64,000 nucleotides of DNA. Source: Lentinula raphanica. Lineage: Eukaryota; Basidiomycota; Agaricomycetes; Agaricales; Omphalotaceae. The DNA lies in assembly GCA_027919835.1 (NCBI GenBank), contig JANVFP010000018.1, forward strand, positions 124,001 to 188,000, given 5' to 3'. Under the pieces are notes generated by a model, which did no database searches, was not told the DNA's origin, and saw only the letters and a list, made by a program, of their open reading frames with translations. Both the position numbers and the translations under genes were made by a program. Positions within the stretch are counted from its first letter, which is position 1, and every line of letters begins with the position of its first letter. Positions 10,749-22,300 of this stretch are shown here, piece by piece.

Positions 10749-12163
10749 CTAAGTGGAAGGACGACAACCCGGACCATTCCAAGCCTTGTCACGCTTCAAT
10801 TCTTCGAACAACTCTGACCAGTCAGCTCTAGTGCCCACAGGTACCTTCAACTGATGAACAAGCTCTGATCGGATACTTGAGACTTGCGACGAAAATGGCA
10901 GTAGGCAAACTCACATACCTTTCTTGACACAATTAACATGCATCCCAAGGTCACCCTTGCCACCAGGCCGTTCATATATTGGAGAGGGCCTCAGATAGAA
11001 GGGAGGGATGAGCATTTGAAAACATTGTTTGGCCGAGTCGCCACAGCCACCAGAAACAAGGATGGTATCCTCAACTTTTTGGCCGTGGGCTTTGATGTTG
11101 TCCCAGATACCCTCCATACCTCTCTTAGGATCCACCATATTTGCAAATAATACCTTCTTCAGTTCCTCAGGGATAGGCTGACCGTCTACTGGGGGAAGAC
11201 CAAGCCGCTTGCGAAGCAATTTGTCAGGAATCAATCTCTGAGTGACGATTGATGGTCCTTTAGCTCTAACATAGATCATGGGCGAACAAATCGAAGAAAA
11301 CTTGCCCGTGATGCAGCCTTCATTTTATCAAGATCGACCCATATTTCGCACTGACAAATGCTATGTCAGGATAGCCATGTAGAACATTGAATGAATGTCG
11401 TACCACATAATCTCCAAATACCTCCCATTCTCCAGGATTTGGAGCTAGATATGCGCCTTCTCCCAGTTCATAACTAGAAGCTTGGAAGTCTGTCAACTGT
11501 CTGGTTCCATGATTTTCATACTCCCATGCCGCTAACTATGAAACTACTATGTAAGTGTTACGAAGAGGGGAGGCAACTTGGACAAAGCAAAGATCGCTGA
11601 TGCATACTGGCTTAGCATATCTGAGTCACAATTTCAAATGAGCATACAGAGAATAATAATTCGCGTAGCGCCGACGAGCGGCAGAGCCCGCTACCCCAAA
11701 ATATACATACAAATGTTCTGTAGCCCCACCCCCCACCCCCCACCTCCCTAACATGGATACATGGCACTGGAACTATACTGAAGCTTAGAGGTGCCAGATG
11801 GCTTTTGTAAAACTTGGAAGCAGCAAGGGAAAAGGGACTTTCAATAGAAACAAAACACGGAGAAAACGGACCGTCAAAAACCGGGCCGAAAGCAGATTTT
11901 GCAGATCGCACAGAAAAAACAAAATTCAAACGGTATAAAACCCTTACCCTAAAGGGTAGCGGGAATGGAGACTTCGTGAGCACATACCTATATCCAAGAA
12001 AGAACTTCCCCGCGGTAGGGTCTCTCTTCGTCAAGTTCGCCGAAACTCCAGCTTCACTGGGCGCAGATTTCAAACTTGTTTCCGAGAGAGGAAGGGGGAA
12101 ACAGCCCAGGCTGAGATAGGATGACCAAAGGATGAAAGACAAGACAGAGGCGCTGTGAAGCAT
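10749..12163 (-). CDS. Secreted protein, FLGYR family (copy 1), unknown function
   Basis: Family of unknown function with three copies in the window. Exon 1 (12163-11988) encodes a signal peptide (MLHSASVLSFILWSSYLSLG) and, at its end, FLGYR before a GTATGT donor. Later exons hold AAWEYE...LGEGAYLAP (about 11560-11430), CEIWVDLDKMKAASR (about 11350-11300), the long block LIPDKLLRKRLGLPP..ETILVSGG..CFQMLIPPFYLRP..GGKGDLGMHV (about 11250-10930), and a DWSELFEELK-type tail ending at the stop 10751-10749. The intron after AASR starts with GC (GCAAGT), as in copy 3. The small exon joining FLGYR to AAWEYE was not placed with certainty. The signal peptide, FLGYR and GEGAY pattern recall secreted ADP-ribosyltransferase-like folds, but that is only a guess. 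Confidence 0.6.
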
Positions 12164-14160
12164 GTTGGCGTGTGAGGAATATCGTATTTTAGAGACCAGC
12201 TCTTTTGGAGAAACAAAATCGATGTGGGTGAGATGAGGGGTCTGATTTGAGCGTTGATTTGAGCCCTTTATCGTCGAAGATATCTACAGTTTGTCACACG
12301 CACGGCCTGTCACGACTTTGACTCAAAGTTGACCAACAATTGTTCCGTTGGAGGTAGCGGAGGACCCCGGCTCTCCCCTGTACAGCCCTGGGGTGTATTA
12401 CGACGTCGATGAACAATCTTTAGCATGTATGCAGTGCCATTCTCTTCCTCACCTGTGTCCATACAGTAGGCCTCCATGAAGTTATCCCCCTAAGTTATAT
12501 CTCCTCAGACCTACTGTTGGATTTTTTTTTTGCTCGACGGATGACTGTCTGACTGTGTCATTGAACCGTTTCCCATCGCCTCGTTCATCATGCACATGTT
12601 CTATCCTGTTCTACATATCTATTCAACATCCTGTTGTCTCGTCAGTCTGAGTTTGTTCTATGTAACTTCTGCCCTGCCCTCATGGTCCTTCACTGCCCTC
12701 GCTTACGATAATATTCTCAAGAACGTAGCAGAAATTTTATCCAGTTTATCCTATCTATGTATCAAGTTTGCTGACATAGGCTGACACTGACGCAGACCAG
12801 CGCAGACCCTCACAGACCCTCGCAGACCATTCAGCGACCGTCACCCTCCGTAGCCTCTACTTATAGTCTCAATGAGGGGTGCAACTTACAATGATCAGAA
12901 ATCCGTCGGTTGATCATTGAAGACTCTCGGAAAATGGAGGGTGAACTAAAACAAGTTGAAACACCCTCACCCGCTCCCGGCCTCCCACTGCCTCTATCAA
13001 CTAGGATCGATAGGGACTGATATCTTTGGCTTGATACCGCTTGATCCTCTTTGCCTAGTTTGGCAGGTTTCGCGCGAGAAGGAAAGGCCCGGAACAGAGT
13101 GGAAGCCTGAAGGGTCAACGTGTCAAGGAGTTGAAACTCTCTCAATGCCCAGGCCCCCAATCTGGCAACCTCTGGCAACTTGCGCGCGCGCAATGCGAGG
13201 ATTTTCCTTTCCTCAGGAGTCAGGAGAATCAGAAGGTTGAGCACTGAGAGATAGCCTATGGATGAGTGAGAGTAGGTGAGAGTGGCTTGATCTCAAGCGT
13301 CACTGATATGTGTTGGATTGGTATGGTATCGATATCACCAAAAATCTTTGTAAAAATGATAGGTCATCACACACACAGGCTCGCGGTGTAAGGGAGCAGC
13401 GACTGAGAGCGATGGAGGATAACGCGATAACGCGGCGAGTCCCAGAACGAGTTCCGGAGCGAGGAGGATGAGAATGGACTCGGAGTTGGAGTGGGAGTTG
13501 GGGTCAGAGCGAGAGTGGGAGTGGGCCCGTGCGCGTCAAGTGCATCAGGTGCATTAAGGCTGTCGAGACTCGGTTCAGAGGTGGTGAAAGGAGAGACAGA
13601 GAAAACGTTATGAAGAACCAGCGTCAGTTTCGTTTCCGACCGCACTGAACATGATCGATGATCAGTGATACCCTCGTTCATGGCACACGCTCGATCCTCC
13701 ACACTTGCTAGTATGCAGAGCTGAGCAAGTTTCACAATTCATGAGAAATCTTGAGCTTAAACTAAAGTCTGAAGCTCACCTCGTCGGACGATCAGCCCTG
13801 CGAAGTATTGTAAGTTGTTGATTACCAAGAGATCTGAGAAGCGTGTTTCGAGATGTTTCTAGGTGTTTCAATCTCCACGCGTCTGGAAGTACTGGAACTT
13901 GGAAGCAAATTGGGGCCGGGGCGAGGGAGGGTCGGAATGAGTATAATCGTCATTCGTGAGTCGTCAGTTGTGAATTCCCGATAGGAGACTGGAGAAGAAG
14001 GAGTGTCCGGTGTCAAAAGCGTGTCAAGGGTTCAGAAAGGGCGATACGAATCAACTCCAAGCTCGACGCTGAGCACTCGGAATTTCAAGTGACCTAGAGT
14101 CGAGTCGAAGCAAGGATATAAATCATTCACATTCTTCTGCGCATAGTTACACACAAGGAA
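12164..14160. other. 2-kb region unique to the left arm
   Basis: This segment has no counterpart in the right arm, so it was inserted on the left or deleted on the right. It contains minus-strand open frames at 12861-13244, 13367-13735 (with a TPTPTPTP stretch) and 13822-14016, none of a recognisable family and without a convincing joint model. Short direct repeats of CAGACCCTCGCAGACC type lie at 12790-12835. TATAAA-like and pyrimidine-rich stretches near 12180-12240 may belong to the promoter of the FLGYR gene. Confidence 0.4.
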
Positions 14161-14835
14161 TCAATGACCCGGAATCGGCACACGCACCCCCTCACTCTCC
14201 ATCCTCTTCTTATCTTCCTCCGTCGCACCAAACAACTCCAACAGGCCTTCCTTCCCCATTCCACCACCTTGCTCACCCACGAACATCACCACAGCCTCAA
14301 TCGCATTCGGTTTACCTAACCTCGGATCCGCCCCGTGCTCCATCAGCACCCGAACAAGGTCGTCTCGTTCAGAACCAAGGCGTTTGAACACGACTCCAGC
14401 GAGAATAGATTGGCCGGCGTCGTTGAGTCGGTTAGGGTCTGCACCGTGCTGGAGCAGGGAGCGGGAGAGAGGGAGGGATGTGGGGGGAGGGGAGGTGTAT
14501 GTTGTGAGCATGAGCAAGGTGTTGCCTAGATAAAGGTATAGTTTTGATTAGTACACACAACGATAGTTTGAGCAGAGAGTGTACCTTGGTGGTTTGTTAG
14601 ATTAGGAGGCAGCCCCGCCTCGATCGCAGCGAGGAGGACACCATCGGGATCTCCGGCACGAGCAGCGTCGAACATCCGGTTGGCAAATGCGATTGTGTCG
14701 GCGGGGAGGGAAGAGGGGTCTGGTGTGGGCGTTGACATTGGGTCTTGGACTGGAACTGGATTTGTATTCGGTGCGGCCTTTATAGCGTAGGATATTGGCT
14801 GGAGTGGATTTAGGAAGAGGTAGAGAGCATACCAT
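14161..14835 (-). CDS. Ankyrin-type repeat protein (copy L2), intact
   Basis: Three exons: the ATG alone at the end of the first coding exon (14835-14833, donor GTATGC), 14777-14585 and 14525-14161, giving 186 residues. The protein starts MAAPN with a Pro/Thr-rich N-terminus. It then has ADTIAFANRMFDAARAGDPDGVLLAAIEAG (first ankyrin helix pair), SRSLLQHGADPNRLNDAGQS, and DLVRVLMEHGADPRLGK, i.e. three ankyrin-like units. It ends in a conserved tail (LLELFGATEEDKKRMESEGV). Such small ankyrin proteins act by protein binding; no partner can be inferred. It is divergently arranged with the phosphatase copy at 15035, with 199 bp between the ATGs. Confidence 0.8.
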
Positions 14836-15034
14836 TTACGCGTACAGTTTGCTTGCAGTATTGACGAGGTTACGGGGGAGGAGAAAGGCGATGAGTGATT
14901 CCCTACCGTCAGTGAATTCATGGTTTGTCAACCATCGGATGATCGTCCTTGTTAACCCATGACCACAACGCCCAGAAAATCAAATGCCGGCCACTCACAA
15001 GCGCCAAACAAGCGCGCGCTCTCTCCTCCAGTCT

Positions 15035-16308
15035 ATGACGACCCGTTTTCCAAAACTCGTTGTGTTCGATTTAGAGTGAGTAAGTCAATAAACTCCTTTC
15101 GTTCACCCTTTTCTCAATGTTCAATGAAGCTACACCCTTTGGGACCTATGGATCGATACCCACGTCACAGGTATGTATCCATCCCATAGCTCTGTTTACC
15201 ATTGAGAGAATCAATACCACTCCAGGACCTCTTCATCGAGATAAGAACAACGTGAATGAAGTACTAGACAAGTCAGTCATCTCGACCGGTTCAATCTTTG
15301 GCTTGCTGAACCGAACTTACTCTCAGATACAACCGCTCCATATCATTCTACGAACACGTACCCCAAATTCTCCATCGACTACGAACCGCTGGTGTAACTA
15401 TCGCAGCTGCATCGAGAACGTCTGCACCAACTTTGTCCGTGTTTCCGACTCTCGAACGCCTTCGTCCTGTATCACTATTTTAACGTTTCGTTTGATTCTT
15501 TTGATTCGTCTGATTCTTCATGATCCATCCTCATCCGTCCCGTCCTGTTCCCATCCTGATTCATTCAACTTTCTCTCATCTCGATCGTCTCTAGAGCCCG
15601 CTCCGCGCTCAACCTCCTCCTTGTCCCTCCGATGAACGATAGAGGGAAACAAAGAAGGACCTGTGAAAGCTATAGAGTTTTTTGATCAGTTGGAGATATA
15701 CCCAGGTGCGTAATCCAATCTCATATCGATCGGGACGTTATATCTGAAATGGAATTGACAAGGCTCCAAACTTACGCATTTCAAGAGATTACACAAAAAG
15801 ACGGGGATTCCCTACTCTGAAATGGTGAGGGTTTGATACTGTTCGAATCTCGATTCGTTCACACCTATCCACCTATCCACCTCTATCCACCCGTTCCACC
15901 TCTATCCAAACCTATCCACCCGCTCACCTCTATCCACTCATTCGTAACCGTTGACCGGCAACATCACTTAGTTATTCTTCGACGACGAGCATAGAAATAA
16001 AGAGGTAGAAGAACTCGGTGAGCCTGAACCCACTCTTACCCACCCATCCTTCTACTATCTCACCCCCTCACCACTCGTTCACCCATCCATCCTTCTCCTA
16101 TTCCTCCATTTCCCCCTATCTCTCTTATTCCTCCCAACTCCCCTCGCACGTATACACAGGCGTCACCTTTCACCTCGTCCGAGACGGCTTGGACGATCGC
16201 ACGTTCGAACGAGGGATCGCGGAATGGAGGAAGAGACACCCTGTGGAGGTTATAGATCCAGAGGATGCCGCGGGATCAGCGGGATCATCGTCTTCGTTGT
16301 CGACTTGA
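15035..16308 (+). pseudogene. MDP-1-like HAD phosphatase (copy 2), frameshifted
   Basis: Magnesium-dependent phosphatase-1 family (HAD superfamily). Exons 15035-15075, 15130-15170 and 15226-15271 and later ones reconstruct TRFPKLVVFDLDYTLWDLW with the two catalytic aspartates, then SFYEHVPQILHRLR, AAASRTSAP (the Ser/Thr motif region), SEMLFFDDEHRN (the motif with the paired Asp) and a last exon at about 16161-16308 (VTFHLVRDGLDDRTFERG). Within the fifth exon, after LLLVPP, an 8-bp shortening relative to copy 3 shifts the frame into a TGA. The gene is therefore a recent pseudogene. It shares a short divergent promoter with the ankyrin gene. Confidence 0.8.
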
Positions 16309-16879
16309 ACGTAGAGACAGGTAGAGACCCGCGCACTGTAATCAAGGTAACTAAAGATCCTGAGACTCGAGATTGAGAGAGAGAGAGAGAGCAGTATCTC
16401 TCAACTCACATGCCCCCGCGGTGGCATCATTCGAGACATTCAAGAGACGTTCAAGACCCTTCAAGTGCTTGGGCACTGCTACTGTGCTTTGAGGTGCTAC
16501 GGTATGTACCGCCGAAAGCAGGCCATGAGTAACACTGACCAGTGACAGAGTGGCATCAAGAGGGTATTGTATTACATACCTGTACATACCGGCGACCGCT
16601 ATATCAGGGCATCAAGCTCAAGAGTCAAGATTCAAGAGGCTAGTATCCTCGGTGCAGCCTGTGTAGTATGTTGGATTCAACAACTACGTTAGTTTTAAGA
16701 CGATGTCGAAGTAGAGAACTTACCATTATGCTTTGAGCTTGCTATACAAGTGATTGGCAATCCACTCATGGGTGGATTGTCGTGGACCGTCACCTGCCGG
16801 AAACCGGAGCAACTCACAACTCGCAAGCGCCTACAAACGTCATGACAGGTAAGCGCCCATTCTCTGTTTCATCCAGTCT
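16309..16879. other. Spacer between tandem phosphatase copies
   Basis: No gene seen. A (GA)n tract lies at 16374-16391. The last 120 bp, including GGGTGGATTGTCGTG and the CTACAAACG block, resemble about 35470-35560 in inverted orientation, the upstream region of the right-arm phosphatase copy. Confidence 0.5.
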
Positions 16880-17850
16880 ATGGCCACCCGTCTGCCAAAA
16901 CTCGTTGTGTTTGATTTAGAGTCAGTATGTCAAATGAACACATTTCGTTCAACCTTTTCTCAATGTTCAATGAAACTACACCCTTCGGGACCTATGGATC
17001 GATACGCACGTCACAGGTCTGTAGTCGATCCTCTGATTTACAATTCCACTGGCAGGACCTCTTCATCGAGAGAAAAACAACGTCAATGAAGTACTAGACA
17101 AGTCAGTCGTTTTAGCCCGTCCAACCTCTGCACTTGCTGAACCGATTGTGATTCCCAAATCAGCTCTCAGATACAACCGGCCCATATCGTTCTACAAACG
17201 CGTACCCCAAGTCCTCCATCGACTTCGATCCACGGGTGTAATGATCGCAGCTGCGTCGAGAACTTTGTGCGTGTTTTCGATTCTTGAAAGTCCTTCGTCT
17301 ATTGCTGATGCAACACGGTTTCGTCTAATTTTTTTGAACCATCCTGATCGATGATCCATCGAACCTCTCATCACACACACACACAACACATCTCTCATAC
17401 CTCATCGACATCTCTCGTCGTCTCTAGGGCTCGCTCCGCACTTAACCTCCTTCTTGTCCCTCCGATCAACGATCATAGCGGTAGCGGTATCAAAGAAGGA
17501 CCTGTGGAAGCTATAGATTTCTTTGATCAGTCGGAGATATACCCAGGTATGTCAAATCTTCGTTAGATAGATGGGTGTTATATGTGTGATATCTGATATG
17601 GAATTGACAAGGCTCCAAACTCACCTATTTCGAGAGATTACACCAAGAAAAACAGGGATTGCGTATTCTGAAATGGTAAGAATCCATTACTATCCGACTC
17701 CTACAATACCTATCCACCTCTTTCCACCTTTATCCACTAGTTCACTTTTTTTCACCCGTTCCACCTCTTCGTTCTTCACCCTGCACCAAAAATATCATTC
17801 AGTTATTCTTCGATGACGAGCATAGAAATAAAGAGGTCGAAGAATTAGGT
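16880..17850 (+). pseudogene. MDP-1-like phosphatase (copy 3), 5' part, interrupted by a retrotransposon
   Basis: Begins MATRLPKLVVFDL and follows the same exon plan as copies 2 and 4. Lesions: the acceptor before YTLW is AA instead of AG (TGAAACTACACC), the tryptophan of DYTLW is changed to Arg (TGG to CGG), and two extra bases in the LHKK region (17640-17665) shift the frame before SEMLFFDDE. The intron after the FFDDE exon holds the complete LTR element at 17905-23862; the last exon is at 23909. The point lesions show that the gene does not depend on the insertion alone to be dead. Confidence 0.8.
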
Positions 17851-18275
17851 GAGCACCCATCCACCCTCCCACCGTTCTAACTCTCACTCACTCATCCATC
17901 CACCTGTAAGGAGTTGGTTAACAACGCCGATCACAGACCCAAAGCTGGTTCACCAGGAAGTAGATTATCCTGGGGTTATCACCAATAACGGCTTCTAGAA
18001 AAACACACGGACCTTTGCTGGAATGTTACTTCAGCAAAGTATAAAAGGGTGTGGCTACGTTGTCTGGAATATTACGTCAGACAGGTAATCACGGTTGTTG
18101 CAAGGCTGGGATGGACGTCAGACAATGAACAAAGAGCGATCGCAAAGCTGGGTTGGACGTCAGTCGATGGATCGAGTATAAAGGCTTGCTGGAATGGTCG
18201 TCAGACAAGAAAAGGATAGTGACCGTAAAGCTGGATTGGACGTCAGTCGATACGATCAAGGTAGATGCTTGCTGG

Positions 18276-18831
18276 ACAGCTGAGGCTGTAACTTTTATGC
18301 ATAACAAGTGGGCAACTGCCTGAGGCCTGTTTTGCATTACCAAGGGGCAGTTGCCTACCCCTCAATAAGCCTCACTATATCTCACTATAGCAGTGGATGT
18401 AATGCATAACAACTTGGGCAACATGTTATGCATAACATATAGGCAAAAACATTTTTCAATATTTTTGAAACAAAGAATTAATTGTATCTTTTGAAATATC
18501 CATTTTTGGAAAAAACTGACACCCCCTAAAGGGGTCTTTTTTTAAGGTCTATCAATATATCCTCAACCCCTAACCCCTAACCAAACCCCTAACCCTAACC
18601 TAACCCAACCCCTAACCCCTAACCCTTATTGGCCTATGTTTGGCACTGAATCAGACCCCTCCCTAATGTTGGGGTTAGCATAGCTAACCCCAACAGGAGG
18701 GGCCTGATTCAGTGCTTAATCCCAGTTTAAATATTCATTTATTGGCTGAGTGGGCAACTGCCCCTTAGTAATGCAAAACAGGGCTCAGGCAGTTGCCCAC
18801 TCATTATGCATAAAACCTACAGCTACAGGTG
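18276..18831. mobile_element. 556-bp inverted-repeat element (MITE-like) with telomere-like repeats
   Basis: It interrupts the left LTR between two copies of TGCTGG (18270-18275 and 18832-18837); the uninterrupted site is seen in the right LTR. The terminal inverted repeats are about 60 bp long (..GCTGTAACTTTTATGCATAA / its complement near 18810). It has no coding capacity. Inside are a run of CCCTAA-type repeats (18560-18627) and a 77-bp palindrome (18636-18712). Because it lies inside a very young LTR, it moved even more recently. Confidence 0.88.
18560..18627. repeat. Telomere-like CCCTAA/CCCCTAA repeat tract
   Basis: About ten imperfect units of CCCTAA, CCCCTAA and variants in a row. Basidiomycete telomeres are usually TTAGGG, whose complement this resembles. 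The tract lies inside the nested inverted-repeat element, so it travels with that element and is not evidence of a chromosome end here. Confidence 0.7.
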
Positions 18832-19273
18832 TGCTGGAATGGGCTTCAGACAAGAAAAACAACAGGTGCAGTCAAAAGATGCTGAATCAACAGTGGGTAG
18901 GTGGGGGTACAAGAATAACTAGTCTAGGGTATCAAGTGTATCCTAGAGTCTTTATATACTGTCCTACAGGATTCAGAATGAGTCAGTGTTACTTAGATTG
19001 AGTCAGTATTACTCATATTGACTTGATAGTATGAGTCAAAGAGAAGAATAGAAAGGAATCAGAATGAGTCATAAAGGCCTGCCTCATGTAACCTCCTGTA
19101 CTGCCTCATGTTGTCCTGAGTCATATTGATCTTCCTCATGTACTGTGAGTCAGAATGTTGAGTTGTTGAAATGAATGTTCCAGAGTTTTGTAGTAATGTG
19201 AGAAAATAGGCTGGCAAATGTGGAATGGGATCTGGGTTTTAGGCAGGCAGTGCAAAGTGTCTGATTCCTGACA

Positions 19274-19290
19274 GTATTCCCCCCTCCACC
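19274..19290 (-). other. Polypurine tract of the LTR element
   Basis: On the minus strand the 17 bases next to the 3' LTR read GGTGGAGGGGGGAATAC, a typical purine-rich primer for plus-strand synthesis. It lies 28 bp past the Gag stop codon. This fixes the element's orientation as minus. Confidence 0.75.
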
Positions 19291-19318
19291 AGACCGAGCC
19301 CTCGAGGTCTTGTCTTCT

Positions 19319-22300
19319 TCAGTGACTGCCCAGCTCCCAAAGGTTGAGAATAGGGTCATCAACATGGATAGGCTGTGAAAAGCCATCAATCTCCACATAT
19401 GGACCACATTCTTGTATGAATGCCCCTCTCAGTGCTACATTCTGAGATTCTTTGTGGATGAAATGCTGCCGATATTTATGCTCTTTAGAGCCACAAACAG
19501 CACAGAGACCTTCTCTCATCCGGTGATTCCATTCTTCCTGAGTTACTTTAGGATATAATTTTTCTTCACCCTGGATGTTCTCTGTATCCAACACTTCTTC
19601 AGCAATGGAAGATTCCAAATGTGCATCTTCTGCCACTTGCATCAATCCTTGATTATCAGGTGGTGTGCGGATGTTATACTTTGGAATAGTGAATGATGAT
19701 TTTGCCTTTTTGTCTTCATCAGCAATTGCCACTGCATTCTTTATCTGGTTTCTTCCTGAATTAGTTGGAATTACTGATTCTGCAGTAGAATCCAGTGTAT
19801 AGTCATTTCCTTTATGACCAAGTCCAACCTGGTTGAAAGCCTGTCTTGCTCCATCAAGCACCATCAGTTTATCTACCACTCCTGAGAGTGTATCAGGTAT
19901 TTCTCCATGATCAACCAAGCGATTCCGGAGATGGTTCTGAATTTGTTTCAGTATTCTCCACCGAAGAGCCCGATCATCATATTCTGTCATGAGGGCAATA
20001 TCTTCAAATCGGACCCAGAAATCACCAAAGGATTCATTCCATGCCTGGACACAGTTATCCAATTTGGATTGAGCTTGGATTGTCTCGTAGTGTAATCCAA
20101 ACATTTGTCCAAATAGAACTGCAAATTTTTCCCAGTGGATAAGAGAAGTAACAATGTGACCAGATCGCTGTCCTCTCATGAGATTCTGGTAGTATCTCTT
20201 TGCAGGTCCTTTCATATAGGATGCCGCAAATGTAATTTTTGAGATGTCATTAGAGTAGATTCGAGGTTTGGCAGCAAAGAAATTTTCACAGTTTTCCTTG
20301 AACTCGCGCCATTCATTGCAATCTTCTCCTGTGAACGGACTAGGTTTGTTAATATCTAATTTGGATTCCCGGTTCAATTCATCTCTTTCAATCTCCTTTA
20401 GTCTCCTTTCAAACTCCCGGTCCTGACGATCATCTATTGATGACCTTTGATCACAGGAACAAATGCCAAAGGCATCTCGACCATCCCTACCATCCTTACC
20501 ATCTCGACCATCTCGACCAAACCTATTTTGTGGACAATAACATGGTCCTCCCTGGTTACGTCTGTTATTGTTATAATCAGACCGACCAGAATTGGATGGG
20601 TTGGGACTATTTCTGTGAGAGAATGACTGTTTTCCCCGATCGTCATCGGGTCCATCATCACTTTCATGGCCAGGGTTATCTCCAGCATCAGGGGGATCAT
20701 TTCCACCGCCACCACTGCCACTTGTCATAGCAATAGGAATACTGGTTGCTTTTGGTGGACTACCTGCAGCAGAATTGGACTCAAATCCTGCCAATGACAC
20801 TGATATTGGACTATCAAGAGGTTGACGAGCAGATGCATTAGGTGTAAAGAAATTTTCAAAACTGCCCGATTGGAATTTGAACACAGATGGCTGAGTCCCC
20901 ATATCTTTATGACGCTCATTTTCAATAAAGCTGTCAATGATGCCTTGCTGAACTTCTAGGCCTATTTCCTCCAAGTCCACAGTCTTTGAGTGACGGGGAA
21001 TCCTATCATCAAAGGAAACCTCTGGTTCCACTCTTTGCTTCCCTTTGTTAGGAATGTGTGGATAAGAGGAGGTCTCAACACCTGGGCGATTATCACGTTG
21101 GTAGGGGTTGGTATAACCAGTATCATAATCAGCAGCATGGGATGTTTGATGTGGTGGAGTGTCACGCACAAAAGATGTCGAAATAGGTTTCCTTGGAGAC
21201 AATTGTGGTTTAGGAGACTCCAAGGTATCCTTGTTAATAGGGACGTCATCCGGAAGAGGTTCTTCTGGCTTTCCTTGTTCAGGAAGTTTTGGGGAAGCTT
21301 TTTCTTGCTCCTCCACATTGTCTGATGGATGCCATTCAATTGCTCTCCTACAATGGCGACTCGAATTTCGATTACTGGAACTGGGAGTTGCAGTACTGCG
21401 AACTTCACTGTTCACACTTTTAATAGTTGGTCCCTCTGGAATGGTTTCCATAGTTACCGGAGGTTGTCGACCCCTAGTTCCCTGTGAAATGGATGTAGCT
21501 CGGCTCCGATAACCAGCTGAAGTATGGGACATGACTGTGGGAGTACGATGCTCATATCGCCTCATAGCAACCAATTGTTTTTCCACGTCAGCCTGACTTC
21601 TTCCTGGATAAGGTGGTACTGGATCCCAGTCTTCTTCCATTTCAATGGAAGTAAAAAAGTCATCATCCTCATTGGATTGGCTGTACCAACCACTGCTTCC
21701 ATATACTCGACGACAAGGAATATTGCTTGGTCGGGGAATTTCAGATTCATCTGAGACTGTCCGACGTTGTGGATGTTGGTATCCAGGATTCCACGGAGTC
21801 CCTCTACGAATTCGGCTTCTTGGTTCTCCACGAATAGGTAATGAATTATATTCATCAACAATGTCATCTTCCCAATGATGGATTTCATGATGACGCCGAG
21901 ATGAAGAGTCAGATGTGGGGGCATGAGTAGTGGAATGGGATGAATAGAATGATGAAATTTCAGGATTATTGATCAAATTCTCTACTCCTATTTGGTGGGA
22001 GCGTTCCTCCAATTCCACCAATTCGCGAACATTATTGCCATGCTGCAGGTTACGCATAAGTTCCAGGGTGACTTCATCATCAGTCAACCGTACAATCCGT
22101 TGCAGTAACCGCAGAATTCCAACATTAGTTCGACCTTCGGTATGGAAACCAAGAGCATTTAAAAGATTACGAGCAGGGCCCACCAGGTTCAACAATTTGT
22201 TTTGAGAAGGACTGTTGTCAACCTGTTGACGAGCAGCAAGACGTCGGATAGAAGTATCTGGTGCTACCGGTGGACTGGTATGATGTGCTGGTGGAGACTC

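Larger units (their letters stand above)
8805..16308 (+). repeat. Left arm of the large inverted duplication
   Basis: Contains, in order, a non-coding end, the lectin (-), spacer, FLGYR gene (-), a 2-kb unique part, ankyrin gene (-) and phosphatase (+). The right arm at 34291-39660 has the same elements in mirror order: phosphatase (-), ankyrin (+), FLGYR (+), spacer, lectin (+), non-coding end. Confidence 0.8.
17905..19273 (-). repeat. Left LTR (3' LTR in element orientation), with nested element
   Basis: 807 bp of LTR plus a 556-bp inverted-repeat element and its 6-bp duplication. The first 370 bp carry diverged direct sub-repeats built on GCTGG(A/G)(A/T)TGGACGTCAG. Otherwise it matches the right LTR base for base except for one site. 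Confidence 0.92.

Noticed and set aside
15830..15870. tRNA-like GGTTCGAATC-type sequence (TGTTCGAATCTCGATTCG)
   Set aside because: No matching acceptor stem, D-arm or anticodon arm around it; no tRNA found in the window.
18560..18627. Chromosome-end (telomere) signal
   Set aside because: The tract is short, imperfect and inside a transposable element nested in an LTR, with genes on both sides.
20434..20730. Open frames on both strands within the Gag region
   Set aside because: They are shadows of the Gly-rich, triplet-repeat part of Gag; no start context, family or conservation independent of Gag.
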